A DNA stretch of 64,000 nucleotides from positions 111,200-175,199 of the forward strand of contig NZ_CP046184.1 in assembly GCF_012567685.1 (NCBI RefSeq), written 5' to 3'. The position numbers were made by a program, and so were the translations under genes. Of this stretch, positions 43,232 through 51,984 are shown one piece after another. The DNA comes from Enterobacteriaceae endosymbiont of Donacia marginata. Its GTDB lineage: Bacteria; Pseudomonadota; Gammaproteobacteria; Enterobacterales; Enterobacteriaceae. How positions within the stretch are numbered: position 1 is the stretch's first letter; each line of letters opens with the position of its first letter. The notes below the pieces were generated by a model. That model was not told the origin of the DNA. It did not search any database and saw nothing but the letters and a program-made list of their open reading frames with translations.

Positions 43232-44254
43232 ATGAATCAATTTTATAATAAACATTTTTTAAAATTATCAGATTTTTCAAAAGAAAATATTTATGAATTA
43301 ATTAAAATTTCAGAAAAATTAAAAAATAATAAAAAAAATTTTAAAGAAAAAAAAAAATTAATTAATAAAAATATTATTCTTATTTTTGAAAAAAATTCAA
43401 CAAGAACTAGATGTTCTTTTGAAATAGCTTGTTTCGATCAGGGAGCACATATTACTTATTTAAATATAAAAGACAGTCATATTGGTAATAAAGAATCATT
43501 AAAAGATTCAGCTCGAATTTTAAGTAATATGTATCAGGGAATAGGGTATAGAGGAAAATATCAAAAAAATATTGAAAATTTAGCTAAATATTCAACAATT
43601 CCTATATGGAATGGATTAACTAATGAATTTCATCCTACTCAAATATTAGCAGATTTATTAACTATTAAAGAAAATATAAAAAATAAAAAAATAGATCAAA
43701 TTAAATTATCTTATATAGGAGATATAAATAATAATATATCCTTTAGCTTAATAGAGGCATCTATTATTATAGGCTTTGAATTATGTTTAATTTCTCCCCA
43801 AAAAATTAAATCAAATAATAATTTTTATATAAATAATATAATAGAAAAAATGAAAAATAGTAATAATATTCATATTACTAATAATATAGATATAGGTATA
43901 AAAGGTACAGATTTTATTTATACAGATATTTGGGTATCTATGGGAGAAAAAATATCTTTACAATTATGGGAAAAAAAAATAAAAAAATTATATACTTATC
44001 AAGTTAATAAATTATTATTAAAAAAAAGTCAAAATAAAAATATTAAAGTTATGCATTGTTTACCTTCATTACATTTATATAATCATTATAAAAATCTATT
44101 TACTAACGAAATTATTTCAAAATATAATTTATATAACGGATTAGAAATAACTGATGAAATTTTTGAATCTAATAATAGTATTATATTTCAACAAGCAGAA
44201 AATAAAATTCATGCTATTAAAGCAATAATGATGGCTTCTTTATTAAAAGAATAA
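43232..44254 (+). CDS. argI: Ornithine carbamoyltransferase
   Basis: Makes citrulline from ornithine and carbamoyl phosphate for arginine synthesis, 340 residues. Carbamoyl-phosphate motif STRTRCSFE, FHPTQ, ornithine-side SMGE and HCLP are present. The usual AENRMH is AENKIH, placing Lys at the conserved Arg. The neighbourhood with valS suggests argI rather than argF. A possible 6-bp hairpin TTATAC/GTATAA lies 87 bases after the stop. The other arg genes are not in this window. Confidence 0.95.
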   Translation: MNQFYNKHFLKLSDFSKENIYELIKISEKLKNNKKNFKEKKKLINKNIILIFEKNSTRTRCSFEIACFDQGAHITYLNIKDSHIGNKESLKDSARILSNMYQGIGYRGKYQKNIENLAKYSTIPIWNGLTNEFHPTQILADLLTIKENIKNKKIDQIKLSYIGDINNNISFSLIEASIIIGFELCLISPQKIKSNNNFYINNIIEKMKNSNNIHITNNIDIGIKGTDFIYTDIWVSMGEKISLQLWEKKIKKLYTYQVNKLLLKKSQNKNIKVMHCLPSLHLYNHYKNLFTNEIISKYNLYNGLEITDEIFESNNSIIFQQAENKIHAIKAIMMASLLKE

Positions 44255-44647
44255 TATTAAAATATTTCTAATAATTTTTATAAAAAATAAAAAAATATTA
44301 ATAATAAATTTTGAATAAAATTTTTTCATTAAAAAATTAGTTATACAGAGTATAATTAATAAATTAATATTAGAGATTAAAAAAATATTTTAAATATTAG
44401 AATATATAAAATATATAATTAAGAATTAGAAATATTATTTTTTAATTAATATATATATAATATAATCATTTTTAAAATTTAAATAAAATTAATATTTATT
44501 TTATAAAATATATTTTAAAAAAATAAAGAACTTAATAATTTAAAATCATATAAAATTTTCTTATCTTATAAAAATAAGAAAATTAAAATTAAAGTTTGGA
44601 TAATTAAAAAATAAATAATTTAAATATATTTATAAGGTTTGATAAAA
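44255..44647. other. Gene-free argI-potD spacer
   Basis: About 390 bases of almost pure A/T. I found no frame with family resemblance and no tRNA. It holds a small hairpin at 44341-44355 and an 11-bp inverted repeat at 44554-44584. It may be the eroded site of lost genes, perhaps potA-potB-potC, but no residual similarity is visible. Confidence 0.6.
44554..44584. repeat. 11-bp inverted repeat upstream of potD
   Basis: AATTTTCTTAT (44554-44564) and ATAAGAAAATT (44574-44584) are exact reverse complements around a nine-base loop. The C/G pair inside the arms makes chance somewhat less likely. The position about 65 bases before the potD ATG fits a terminator of upstream transcription or a leader structure. 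Confidence 0.5.
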
Positions 44648-45706
44648 ATGTTTTCATTTTTTAGATTAGTATTTATTATTTTTATATTATTATTACCAAT
44701 TACAAAAAAATATTTAAATAATAAAAAATATTATCAAAATACTATTTTTTTTTATAACTGGACAGAGTATGTCCCTCAAGAAATTTTAAATCAATTTACA
44801 AAAGAAACAGGTATTAAAATTATTTATTCTACATATGAATCTAATGAAAGTATGTATGCTAAATTAAAAACTTATAAAAAACAACCATATGATTTAGTTG
44901 TTCCTTCTACTTATTTTGTAGTAAAAATGAAAAATGAAGGGATGATCCAAAAAATAGAAAAAAAAAAAATACCAAATTTTTCTAATTTAGATCGTAAATT
45001 TTTAAATAAATCTTTTGACTTAAATAATGAATATTCTATTCCATATATGTGGGGTGCAACAGCGATAGGAATTAATATAAATGTCATAAATCCTAAATCT
45101 ATTAATAGTTGGAAAGATTTATGGGATCCTAAATATTATAAATCTATTTCTTTAATAGATGATGCTAAAGAAATATTTCAAATGTCATTAATAAAATTAG
45201 GTTATCCCGCTAATACAAATAATATTAATTATATAAAAAAATCTTTTATAGAATTAAAAAAATTAATGCCTAACATTATTTCATTTAACTCTGATAATCC
45301 AGGATATCCTTTTATCGAAGGTTCAGTAAATATAGGTATGATTTGGAATGGATCTGCTTATCTTATTCAAAAATTAGGCATTCCTATAAAATTTATTTGG
45401 CCTAAAGAAGGAGGTATTTTTTGGATGGATAGCTTTGTTATTCCTAAAAATGCAAAAAATATCAAAGGTGCATTAAAATTAATTAATTTTTTATTAAGAC
45501 CTGATATTGCAGCAAAAATAGCTAAAAAAACAGGTTTTTCTACCCCAAATTTAAAAGCAAAAAAATTATTACCTTTAGATATGATAAATAATGATATCTT
45601 GTATCCTAATGATGATATTATTAATAAAGGTATATGGCAAAATTATGTTGATGATAATATAAGTAAAAAATATGAAACAGATTTTCAAAAATTAAAAAAT
45701 TTATAA
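44648..45706 (+). CDS. potD: Spermidine/putrescine-binding protein PotD
   Basis: Substrate-binding protein of the polyamine ABC importer. The ATG at 44648 with AAGG ten bases upstream is preferred over the TTG at 44639; this gives 352 residues. Polyamine-contact residues are kept: FYNWTEYVP, TYESNE, the Asp/Glu of LIDDAKEIF, MIWNGS and IFWMDS. The N-terminal hydrophobic stretch lacks an obvious AxA cleavage site, so it may act as a membrane anchor. The potABC genes are not beside it, so its permease must be elsewhere or lost. Contains an A12 run. Confidence 0.94.
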   Translation: MFSFFRLVFIIFILLLPITKKYLNNKKYYQNTIFFYNWTEYVPQEILNQFTKETGIKIIYSTYESNESMYAKLKTYKKQPYDLVVPSTYFVVKMKNEGMIQKIEKKKIPNFSNLDRKFLNKSFDLNNEYSIPYMWGATAIGININVINPKSINSWKDLWDPKYYKSISLIDDAKEIFQMSLIKLGYPANTNNINYIKKSFIELKKLMPNIISFNSDNPGYPFIEGSVNIGMIWNGSAYLIQKLGIPIKFIWPKEGGIFWMDSFVIPKNAKNIKGALKLINFLLRPDIAAKIAKKTGFSTPNLKAKKLLPLDMINNDILYPNDDIINKGIWQNYVDDNISKKYETDFQKLKNL

Positions 45707-45782
45707 TTTTAAATATAAAATTTTAAAATAATTGATATTATTTATTAATAAAATTAATTTAAATATATGAAATATAATTTCC

Positions 45783-45812
45783 TTGACATGTATATATTAT
45801 TTTAATTATAAT
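45783..45812 (+). promoter_or_regulatory. Sigma-70 promoter of tRNA-Asn
   Basis: Perfect -35 TTGACA (45783-45788) and perfect -10 TATAAT (45807-45812) with an 18-base spacer. The predicted start site falls some ten bases before the tRNA at 45829. It is the clearest housekeeping promoter in the window. Confidence 0.85.
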
Positions 45813-45828
45813 AATAATTATAAATAAA

Positions 45829-45901
45829 TCCTCTGTAGTTCAGTTGGTAGAACGGCGGACTGTTAATCCGTATGTCACTGGTTCGAACCCAGTCAGGGGA
45901 G
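45829..45901 (+). tRNA. tRNA-Asn (anticodon GTT)
   Basis: 73 bases, cloverleaf nearly identical to enteric tRNA-Asn. Acceptor TCCTCTG/CAGGGGA contains one G.U pair. The anticodon stem-loop is GGACTGTTAATCC, the T arm CTGGTTCGAACCCAG, and the discriminator G. CCA is not encoded. A T-rich near-palindrome follows at about 45908-45922 and may stop transcription. Confidence 0.97.
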
Positions 45902-45991
45902 AAAATTATAAAAATTTTTTATCATAAAATATATTTTTATATTTTTTATATTTAAATTATTTAATAAATATTTTATTATAGGATATATAAT

Positions 45992-46900
45992 ATGGTAATA
46001 AAATTAAAATATTTACTTAATAAAAAAATTATAAGTGAATTATTATCTATTCAGGATATAATACGTTGGATTGTCAGTTGTTTTAGTATTTCTAATTTAT
46101 GGTATGGTCATGGTAGTGATAATGTATGGGATGAAGCTATAAACTTAGTTTTACCATTATTAGGATTACCTCCTTATCTATGGAAAGAAATTTATAAATC
46201 TAGATTATTAGTTAAAGAACGTGAACTAATTTATAAATTAGTTTATAAACGTATAAAAAAAAAAATCCCGGTAGTCTATTTAACAAAAAAAGCTTGGTTT
46301 TGTGGACATGAATTATATATAGATAATAGAGTATTAATACCTAGATCTCCAATTGCTGAATTAATTAATAATAGATTTAAATCAGTTATCTTTTCTAATA
46401 AACAACCTAAATTTATATTAGATTTATGTACTGGAAGTGGTTGTATAGCTATTGCATGTTCATATTTATTCCCTAATGCACATATAGATGCAGTAGATAT
46501 TTCTTTAGAAGCTATTAATGTCGCAGAATATAATATTCAATTACATGGATTAGAAAACCGTATTACCCCAATATGTAGTAATTTATTTAATAAATTAACA
46601 AAATCTACTTATGACTTAATTATAACTAATCCTCCATATGTAGATAAAAAAGAAAAAAAATACTTACCAAAAGAATATTTATATGAACCTAAAATAGGTT
46701 TATTTGCTAAAAATAATGGTATGGAAATTATTGATAAAATAATATCTCAAGCACCTCTTTATCTTAAAAGAGATGGTATTTTAATTTGTGAAGTAGGAAA
46801 TAAAATGTTAAATGTTATAGAAAAATATCCTAACATATGTTTTCAATGGCTTGATATAAAAAATGGAGGTATAGGGATATTTAAAATAGAAAATATATAA
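45992..46900 (+). CDS. prmB: 50S ribosomal protein L3 N5-glutamine methyltransferase
   Basis: SAM-dependent methyltransferase of a glutamine in ribosomal protein L3. It is 302 residues. Motif I DLCTGSGCIAIACSY and the catalytic NPPYVD are present. The N-terminal helical domain (ELLSIQDIIRWIVSCF) matches PrmB rather than PrmC, and the next gene is aroC, as in E. coli. 45 bases to aroC suggest co-transcription. Confidence 0.93.
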   Translation: MVIKLKYLLNKKIISELLSIQDIIRWIVSCFSISNLWYGHGSDNVWDEAINLVLPLLGLPPYLWKEIYKSRLLVKERELIYKLVYKRIKKKIPVVYLTKKAWFCGHELYIDNRVLIPRSPIAELINNRFKSVIFSNKQPKFILDLCTGSGCIAIACSYLFPNAHIDAVDISLEAINVAEYNIQLHGLENRITPICSNLFNKLTKSTYDLIITNPPYVDKKEKKYLPKEYLYEPKIGLFAKNNGMEIIDKIISQAPLYLKRDGILICEVGNKMLNVIEKYPNICFQWLDIKNGGIGIFKIENI

Positions 46901-46945
46901 TATTATATTTAATAAATAATTTTTATAAATTTAGGAGAAATAATT

Positions 46946-48016
46946 ATGTCAGGTAATAGTATTGGTAAACTATTTAAAGTTACTACTTTCGGAGAATCAC
47001 ATGGAAAATCTTTAGGATGTATCATAGATGGTGTTCCTCCAAAAATTCCTTTAAAAACACAAGATATACAAAAAGATCTAGATAGAAGAAAACCAGGACA
47101 ATCAAAATATACTTCTCCTCGTAAAGAATTAGATCAAATACAAATTTTATCAGGTATATTTAATAATTTTACTACAGGAACAAGTATTGGATTATTAATT
47201 AATAATATGGATGTACGATCTAAAGATTATAATAATATTAAAAATATTTTTCGTCCTGGACATGCTGATTATACTTATGCAAAAAAATATGGGATTAGAG
47301 ATTACAAAGGTGGAGGACGTTCATCAGCTAGAGAAACAACTATGCGTGTTGCTGCAGGAGCTATTGCTAAAAAATATTTATTAATAAAATATAATTTAAA
47401 AATTAGAGGATATTTATCTCAAATAGGAGATATAATTTGTAATTTTGATAATTGGGCTGAAGTTAATAAAAATCCTTTTTTTTGTCCAAATAAATATCAA
47501 ATAAAGGACTTACAAAATATGATAAATATTTTAAAAAAAACTGGTAATTCTATAGGAGCTAAAATTACTATTATTGCAGAAAATGTACCTATAGGATTAG
47601 GAGAACCTGTATTTGATAAATTAGATGCTGAATTAGCTCATGCTATTATGAGTATAAATGCAGTAAAAGGTATTGAAATAGGCGATGGTTTTAATTCGAT
47701 AAATAAACTAGGAAGTAATTATAGAGATGAAATGGACAAAAATGGATTTAAAAGTAATAATTCTGGTGGAATTTTAGGTGGAATTAGTACAGGACAAAAT
47801 ATAATTTTAAATTTTGTAGTTAAACCAACTTCTAGTATTGCTATACCAGGAAAAACAATTAACTCTGTAGGTGAAGAAATAACTTGTATTACACAAGGAC
47901 GCCATGATCCTTGTGTAGGAATTAGAGCTGTTCCAATAGGAGAAGCAATGGTTGCTATTATTTTAATGGACCATTTATTACGTTATCGTGCACAATGTAT
48001 TGATATTATTAAATAA
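46946..48016 (+). CDS. aroC: Chorismate synthase
   Basis: Last step of the shikimate pathway (EPSP to chorismate), needing reduced FMN. It is 356 residues, full length. Conserved [42 protein letters not shown] and SGGILGGIS are present. GGAG before the ATG is a good ribosome-binding site. It feeds aromatic amino acid provisioning together with tktA-derived erythrose-4-phosphate. Confidence 0.97.
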   Translation: MSGNSIGKLFKVTTFGESHGKSLGCIIDGVPPKIPLKTQDIQKDLDRRKPGQSKYTSPRKELDQIQILSGIFNNFTTGTSIGLLINNMDVRSKDYNNIKNIFRPGHADYTYAKKYGIRDYKGGGRSSARETTMRVAAGAIAKKYLLIKYNLKIRGYLSQIGDIICNFDNWAEVNKNPFFCPNKYQIKDLQNMINILKKTGNSIGAKITIIAENVPIGLGEPVFDKLDAELAHAIMSINAVKGIEIGDGFNSINKLGSNYRDEMDKNGFKSNNSGGILGGISTGQNIILNFVVKPTSSIAIPGKTINSVGEEITCITQGRHDPCVGIRAVPIGEAMVAIILMDHLLRYRAQCIDIIK

Positions 48017-48040
48017 AAAATATAATATATTATAATTTTT
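48017..48040. terminator. Possible terminator between convergent aroC and peroxiredoxin
   Basis: The 24-base gap contains the palindrome TATAATATATTATA flanked by A-rich left and T-rich right sides. The stops converge here. Only A/T pairs, so this is a weak call. Confidence 0.4.
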
Positions 48041-48646
48041 TTAATATAATTCATTTATATTATTTGATAAATAATTAATAATACCTTGAGAATTAGGAGT
48101 TATACTTTTTTTACCTTTTTCCCATTGTGCAGGACATACATCACCATATTTTTCATTATGTTTTAAAGCATCAATTATACGAATTATTTCATTTATATTT
48201 CTTCCAAATTGAAGATCATTAATTAATTGATGTCTTATAATCCCTTTTTTATCTATTAAAAATAATGCTCTTAATGCTATACCTAATTGAGGATGTTCAA
48301 TTCCGTAAGATTTCTGTATATTTTTTGTAATATCAGATATCATTATAAATTTAATATGTCCTATACCCCCTTTATTAATAGGAGTATTACGCCAAGCTTG
48401 ATGCACAAATTGGGAATCACATGATATACCTAATATTCTAACATTTCTTTTATAAAAACTATTATAATGTTGATTTAAAGATATAATTTCTGTTGGACAA
48501 ACAAATGTAAAATCTAAAGGCCAAAAAAATAATATAGTTATTTTATTTTTTGAATATTCATATAAATTAAAATTATCTATAATTGATCCATCAGGAAGAA
48601 CTGCTGAAGTAGTAAAATCTGGAGCTTTTTTAGTTACTAATATCAT
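48041..48646 (-). CDS. 2-Cys peroxiredoxin (AhpC/TSA family)
   Basis: Thiol peroxidase, 201 residues. Peroxidatic Cys is in DFTFVCPTEI and the resolving Cys in GDVCPAQW, so it is a typical 2-Cys enzyme. The chain LFFWPLDFTFVCPTEI and GIALRALFLIDKKGIIRHQ closely resemble the Buchnera AhpC/TSA protein. No ahpF is adjacent, so the reductant is probably thioredoxin. A 96-base hairpin lies 24 bases upstream of the start codon. Confidence 0.95.
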   Translation of the reverse strand: MILVTKKAPDFTTSAVLPDGSIIDNFNLYEYSKNKITILFFWPLDFTFVCPTEIISLNQHYNSFYKRNVRILGISCDSQFVHQAWRNTPINKGGIGHIKFIMISDITKNIQKSYGIEHPQLGIALRALFLIDKKGIIRHQLINDLQFGRNINEIIRIIDALKHNEKYGDVCPAQWEKGKKSITPNSQGIINYLSNNINELY

Positions 48647-48670
48647 ATTTAGTCTCTTATTTATATTTAA

Positions 48671-48766
48671 AATAAAATTATTATATATATTTTTTTATAT
48701 AAAATTATTTATTATATATATTAATATATATAATAAATATAAAAAAATATATATAATAATTTTATT
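48671..48766. repeat. 96-nt long hairpin (30-bp perfect outer stem, 16-bp inner palindrome)
   Basis: Outer arms 48671-48700 and 48737-48766 are exact reverse complements over 30 bases. Inside, 48707-48738 is a perfect 32-base palindrome (16-bp arms), offset so that six bases bulge on one side. All pairs are A/T. It sits between the rsmC stop and the peroxiredoxin start, both on the minus strand. It could terminate the rsmC transcript, structure the peroxiredoxin leader, or form a cruciform. Confidence 0.85.
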
Positions 48767-48816
48767 ATTTATATTTTTCTAAAATTATTATTTTTTATAA
48801 AATTTTTTATTAAAAT

Positions 48817-49851
48817 TTATATATTTTTAATTCTATATACAGAAAAATTTTTATTTTTAGATAAAATATAAATTTTTAATGAAAAATTATTAAAAATTTT
48901 TTTATATGATATAAAATTATTTGTAACAAATAATAATTCTCCTTTATAATTTATATTTTTTTTAAAATTATTTATCATTTGATAAATAAAATCTAATGAA
49001 AAAGATAAATTTTTATGAATAGGAGGATTAGATATAATAAAATCAAATTTTTCTTGAATATTAGAATAAATATTACTAGGAAATACATTAATATTTTTTA
49101 TTATATTTTTATTAAATGTTTTTATAGTTGAATAAATTGCTTTTGCATCTACATCAATAGCATATATTAAATGTTTTTTTTTTAAACTTTTTTGTATAGC
49201 AGTAGAAATAATTCCAGATCCACAACCTAGATCTAATATTTTACCTTTTATAAAAATACAATCATTAATTGTAGAAATCAATAATTGACTCCCATTATCA
49301 ATTTTTTTACCTCCAAATACTCCAGGTAAACTATATATTCGATAATTATCATAATAATAATAATTCCAATAATTATTTATATTAAAATAAACATTTTTTG
49401 TTAAAATTCCATGAAAAACAACATGTTTTCTTACATTAAAAATTTTTTGTAAATTTAAAATTTCTAATTCTTTTATATTATTAATTTTTTTAATACCACA
49501 ATTATTAGAACCAATAATAAATATCTCTACTCTTAGAGAGAGTAAAGATAAAATATTATTTAATATAAATAATGATTCTTTTTTATCTTTTAACCAAAAA
49601 AATATTAAAACATCAAAATTATAATTTTTATATTTATTATCCATTAAACCATAATATAAATAATTATTATTTATTTTTTTTTTTAACCAAATATAATAAT
49701 TATAATTATGAGTATTTATAAAACTTTTAAAAGTATTCAAATAAATAGGTATTTTATCATTAATATTTCCAGCAAAAATAACTTTTTTATTTAAAAATTT
49801 ATTTTTAAATAAACTTAAAAAATATTTATTTATTGGTGATAAATTATACAT
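48817..49851 (-). CDS. rsmC: 16S rRNA (guanine(1207)-N2)-methyltransferase
   Basis: Methylates G1207 of 16S rRNA, 344 residues. The C-terminal catalytic domain is clear: SLPGVFGGKKIDNGSQLL, ILDLGCGSGIISTA (SAM loop) and FIISNPPIHKNL (catalytic NPP). The N-terminal pseudo-methyltransferase half is strongly diverged and Asn/Tyr rich. Starts six bases after apaH ends, so likely in one operon with apaH-apaG-rsmA. Confidence 0.9.
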   Translation of the reverse strand: MYNLSPINKYFLSLFKNKFLNKKVIFAGNINDKIPIYLNTFKSFINTHNYNYYIWLKKKINNNYLYYGLMDNKYKNYNFDVLIFFWLKDKKESLFILNNILSLLSLRVEIFIIGSNNCGIKKINNIKELEILNLQKIFNVRKHVVFHGILTKNVYFNINNYWNYYYYDNYRIYSLPGVFGGKKIDNGSQLLISTINDCIFIKGKILDLGCGSGIISTAIQKSLKKKHLIYAIDVDAKAIYSTIKTFNKNIIKNINVFPSNIYSNIQEKFDFIISNPPIHKNLSFSLDFIYQMINNFKKNINYKGELLFVTNNFISYKKIFNNFSLKIYILSKNKNFSVYRIKNI

Positions 49852-49856
49852 TATTA

Positions 49857-50693
49857 TTAAATATTACAATTTACATTGTAAAATTGTTTTTTTTCCCATG
49901 AATAAATTGTTAATTTTTTACCCCAACAACATCCAGTATCTAATCCTATTATATTCTTTTGAGTATATTGTCCTCCTTGTAAATCAGACCAATGTCCAAA
50001 AAATATTGTATATTGTTTATATAAAATATTTGGAATCCAAAACCATGGTTTTAATATTTTAGACTGGATATCATTAGGTGCTTTTTTAGTTAACATTTCT
50101 AATGTACCATCTAAATAGCAATATCTCATTTTTGTTAATCCATTAATAATATAATTAAAACGTTTAAAACCTATTAATGTATTGTTTTTCCAATCATTTA
50201 TTTGATATTTTTCATTATTTATGTAATCTAAAAAAAAACTATTATTTTTACTTGAAATAATATTTTTTGCTTCATTAGCAGCAGATAATATAATCTCTAT
50301 ATTATTCCATTGAGGAGGAATACCTGCATGTGACATTAAAATTTTTTTTTTTTTATCATATTGTATTAAAGGTTGATATTTTAACCAAGTATTTATAATA
50401 AATATTATTTTTTTATTTTTTAATAAATTTAAAGTTTTTGTATCATTAATATTATTATTTTTCTGATTTAATATAAGAAATATTAAATATAAATCGTGAT
50501 TTCCTAAAACTAATTTTATAGATTTTTGAATAGAATATAAAAAATATAAAACTTTTATAGAATCTGGACCTCTTGCTATAAGATCTCCTGTAATCCATAA
50601 TTTATCATTTTTATAATCAAAATTAATTTTTCTTAATAAGGAAATAAATTCATTATAATGTCCATGAATATCTCCAATAAAATAAGTAGTCAT
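49857..50693 (-). CDS. apaH: Diadenosine tetraphosphatase (symmetrical)
   Basis: Hydrolyses Ap4A to ADP and in enterics also removes Np4 caps from RNA. It is 278 residues. Metallophosphatase motifs are complete: FIGDIHGHY, ITGDLIARGPDS, LGNHDLYL, MSHAGIPPQW and FGHWSD. Order rsmA-apaG-apaH is as in E. coli. Confidence 0.95.
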   Translation of the reverse strand: MTTYFIGDIHGHYNEFISLLRKINFDYKNDKLWITGDLIARGPDSIKVLYFLYSIQKSIKLVLGNHDLYLIFLILNQKNNNINDTKTLNLLKNKKIIFIINTWLKYQPLIQYDKKKKILMSHAGIPPQWNNIEIILSAANEAKNIISSKNNSFFLDYINNEKYQINDWKNNTLIGFKRFNYIINGLTKMRYCYLDGTLEMLTKKAPNDIQSKILKPWFWIPNILYKQYTIFFGHWSDLQGGQYTQKNIIGLDTGCCWGKKLTIYSWEKKQFYNVNCNI

Positions 50694-50715
50694 ATTTTTT
50701 TATAAATTAATTATA

Positions 50716-51096
50716 TTAGTGAATATAGGTTTTAATTGCTAAACGGAAAATAGGTATTTCTACATGATAAACATGATTATTTTCATCTATCATTATATAA
50801 TGTCCTTCTATAATCCCAACAGGGGTTTCTAAAATAGTAATATTAGTATAATGAAAATTATTTCCTGGTTTAATATATGGTTTTTTACTTATTATTCCCT
50901 CACCATATATTTGATTTTTTTTACCATTACCATTAGTTATACTCCAATAACGACTAATTAATTGTAAAATTTTTTTTCCTAGATTATGAATAGTAATTGT
51001 ATAAGTAAAAACATAACGATTAACTGTAGGTATTGATTGTGATTTTATATAAATACTATTTGTTTTTATATAAACTTGAGATAATAATGATTTCAT
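50716..51096 (-). CDS. apaG: ApaG/Co2+-Mg2+ efflux-associated domain protein
   Basis: Small FN3-like protein of 126 residues (E. coli 125). Conserved VFTYTITIHNLGKKILQLISRYW and the C-terminal segments with VGIIEGHYIMIDENNHVYHVEIP are kept. Its biochemical role in bacteria is unresolved. It starts four bases downstream of the rsmA stop, so translation is probably coupled. Confidence 0.94.
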   Translation of the reverse strand: MKSLLSQVYIKTNSIYIKSQSIPTVNRYVFTYTITIHNLGKKILQLISRYWSITNGNGKKNQIYGEGIISKKPYIKPGNNFHYTNITILETPVGIIEGHYIMIDENNHVYHVEIPIFRLAIKTYIH

Positions 51097-51100
51097 AAAA

Positions 51101-51898
51101 TTATAACCTTTTATTAAATTCCAACCAATTAGCTAATTGACAATATTCTGATATTGAAACATCTTCAGCACGAATTTTATAATCAATACCTAAATAATTT
51201 AATTCTTCTATAGAAAATAAATTTATTAAACTATTTCGTAAAATTTTTCTTCTCATACTAAAAGCTTGTTTAATAATTTTTTTTAAAAAAAAAATATTAT
51301 TTAAATTATAAGGATTATTAATATAAGGTCTTAAAAAAACCATATTAGAAATAATTTTAGGTTTAGGAAAAAAAGCATTTGCTTTAATTTCTATTAAAGA
51401 TTTTATTTTACAAAATAATTGAGCTATTATACTTAAACATCCATAATTTTTACCTCCAGGATAAGCAATTAAACGATTTACAACTTCTTTTTGCATAATA
51501 AAATTCATATCTTTAATATTATTTAAATATTTAAATAAATAAAAAATTATTGTAATAGAAATATTATACGGTAAACTACCAAATATACGTATTCTTTTTT
51601 TATATTTTTGAGTTAAAATTAAAAAATTAAAATTTAAAATATTATTTAATAATATATTAATATTTGAATTTATTAAAATTTTATTTTTTTTTAAAATATT
51701 AAAAAAATTTTTATCTATTTCAATAATAGAGAGATTTTTATTATATTTTATCATTGGTATAGTTAATGCTCCTAAACCAGGACCTATTTCTAACATTATT
51801 TGATAATATTTTGGATTAATAAAAGAAATAATTTGTTGAATAATTTTTTCATTAACTAATATATGTTGGCCATATTTTTTTTTAAAAATAATTTTCAT
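51101..51898 (-). CDS. rsmA: 16S rRNA (adenine(1518/1519)-N6)-dimethyltransferase
   Basis: KsgA/RsmA: dimethylates two adenines near the 3' end of 16S rRNA and acts in 30S maturation. It is 265 residues. Motif I LEIGPGLGALT is intact. Motif IV, normally GNLPYNIS, reads GSLPYNIS (Ser108, codon 51577-51575); the Asn binds the target adenine in this family. The C-terminal helical domain is present. pdxA, usually between surA and rsmA, is absent from the 86-base spacer. Confidence 0.95.
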   Translation of the reverse strand: MKIIFKKKYGQHILVNEKIIQQIISFINPKYYQIMLEIGPGLGALTIPMIKYNKNLSIIEIDKNFFNILKKNKILINSNINILLNNILNFNFLILTQKYKKRIRIFGSLPYNISITIIFYLFKYLNNIKDMNFIMQKEVVNRLIAYPGGKNYGCLSIIAQLFCKIKSLIEIKANAFFPKPKIISNMVFLRPYINNPYNLNNIFFLKKIIKQAFSMRRKILRNSLINLFSIEELNYLGIDYKIRAEDVSISEYCQLANWLEFNKRL

Positions 51899-51984
51899 AT
51901 TATTATATATATAATATTTTTTATAAAAAATTGATATATTATATATATTATAATTAAATTAATATACAAATAATATTTTTGTTA

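Noticed and set aside
44341-44355. Hairpin TTATAC/GTATAA as an argI terminator
   Set aside because: Only six pairs with a three-base loop and no T run; kept as a note only.
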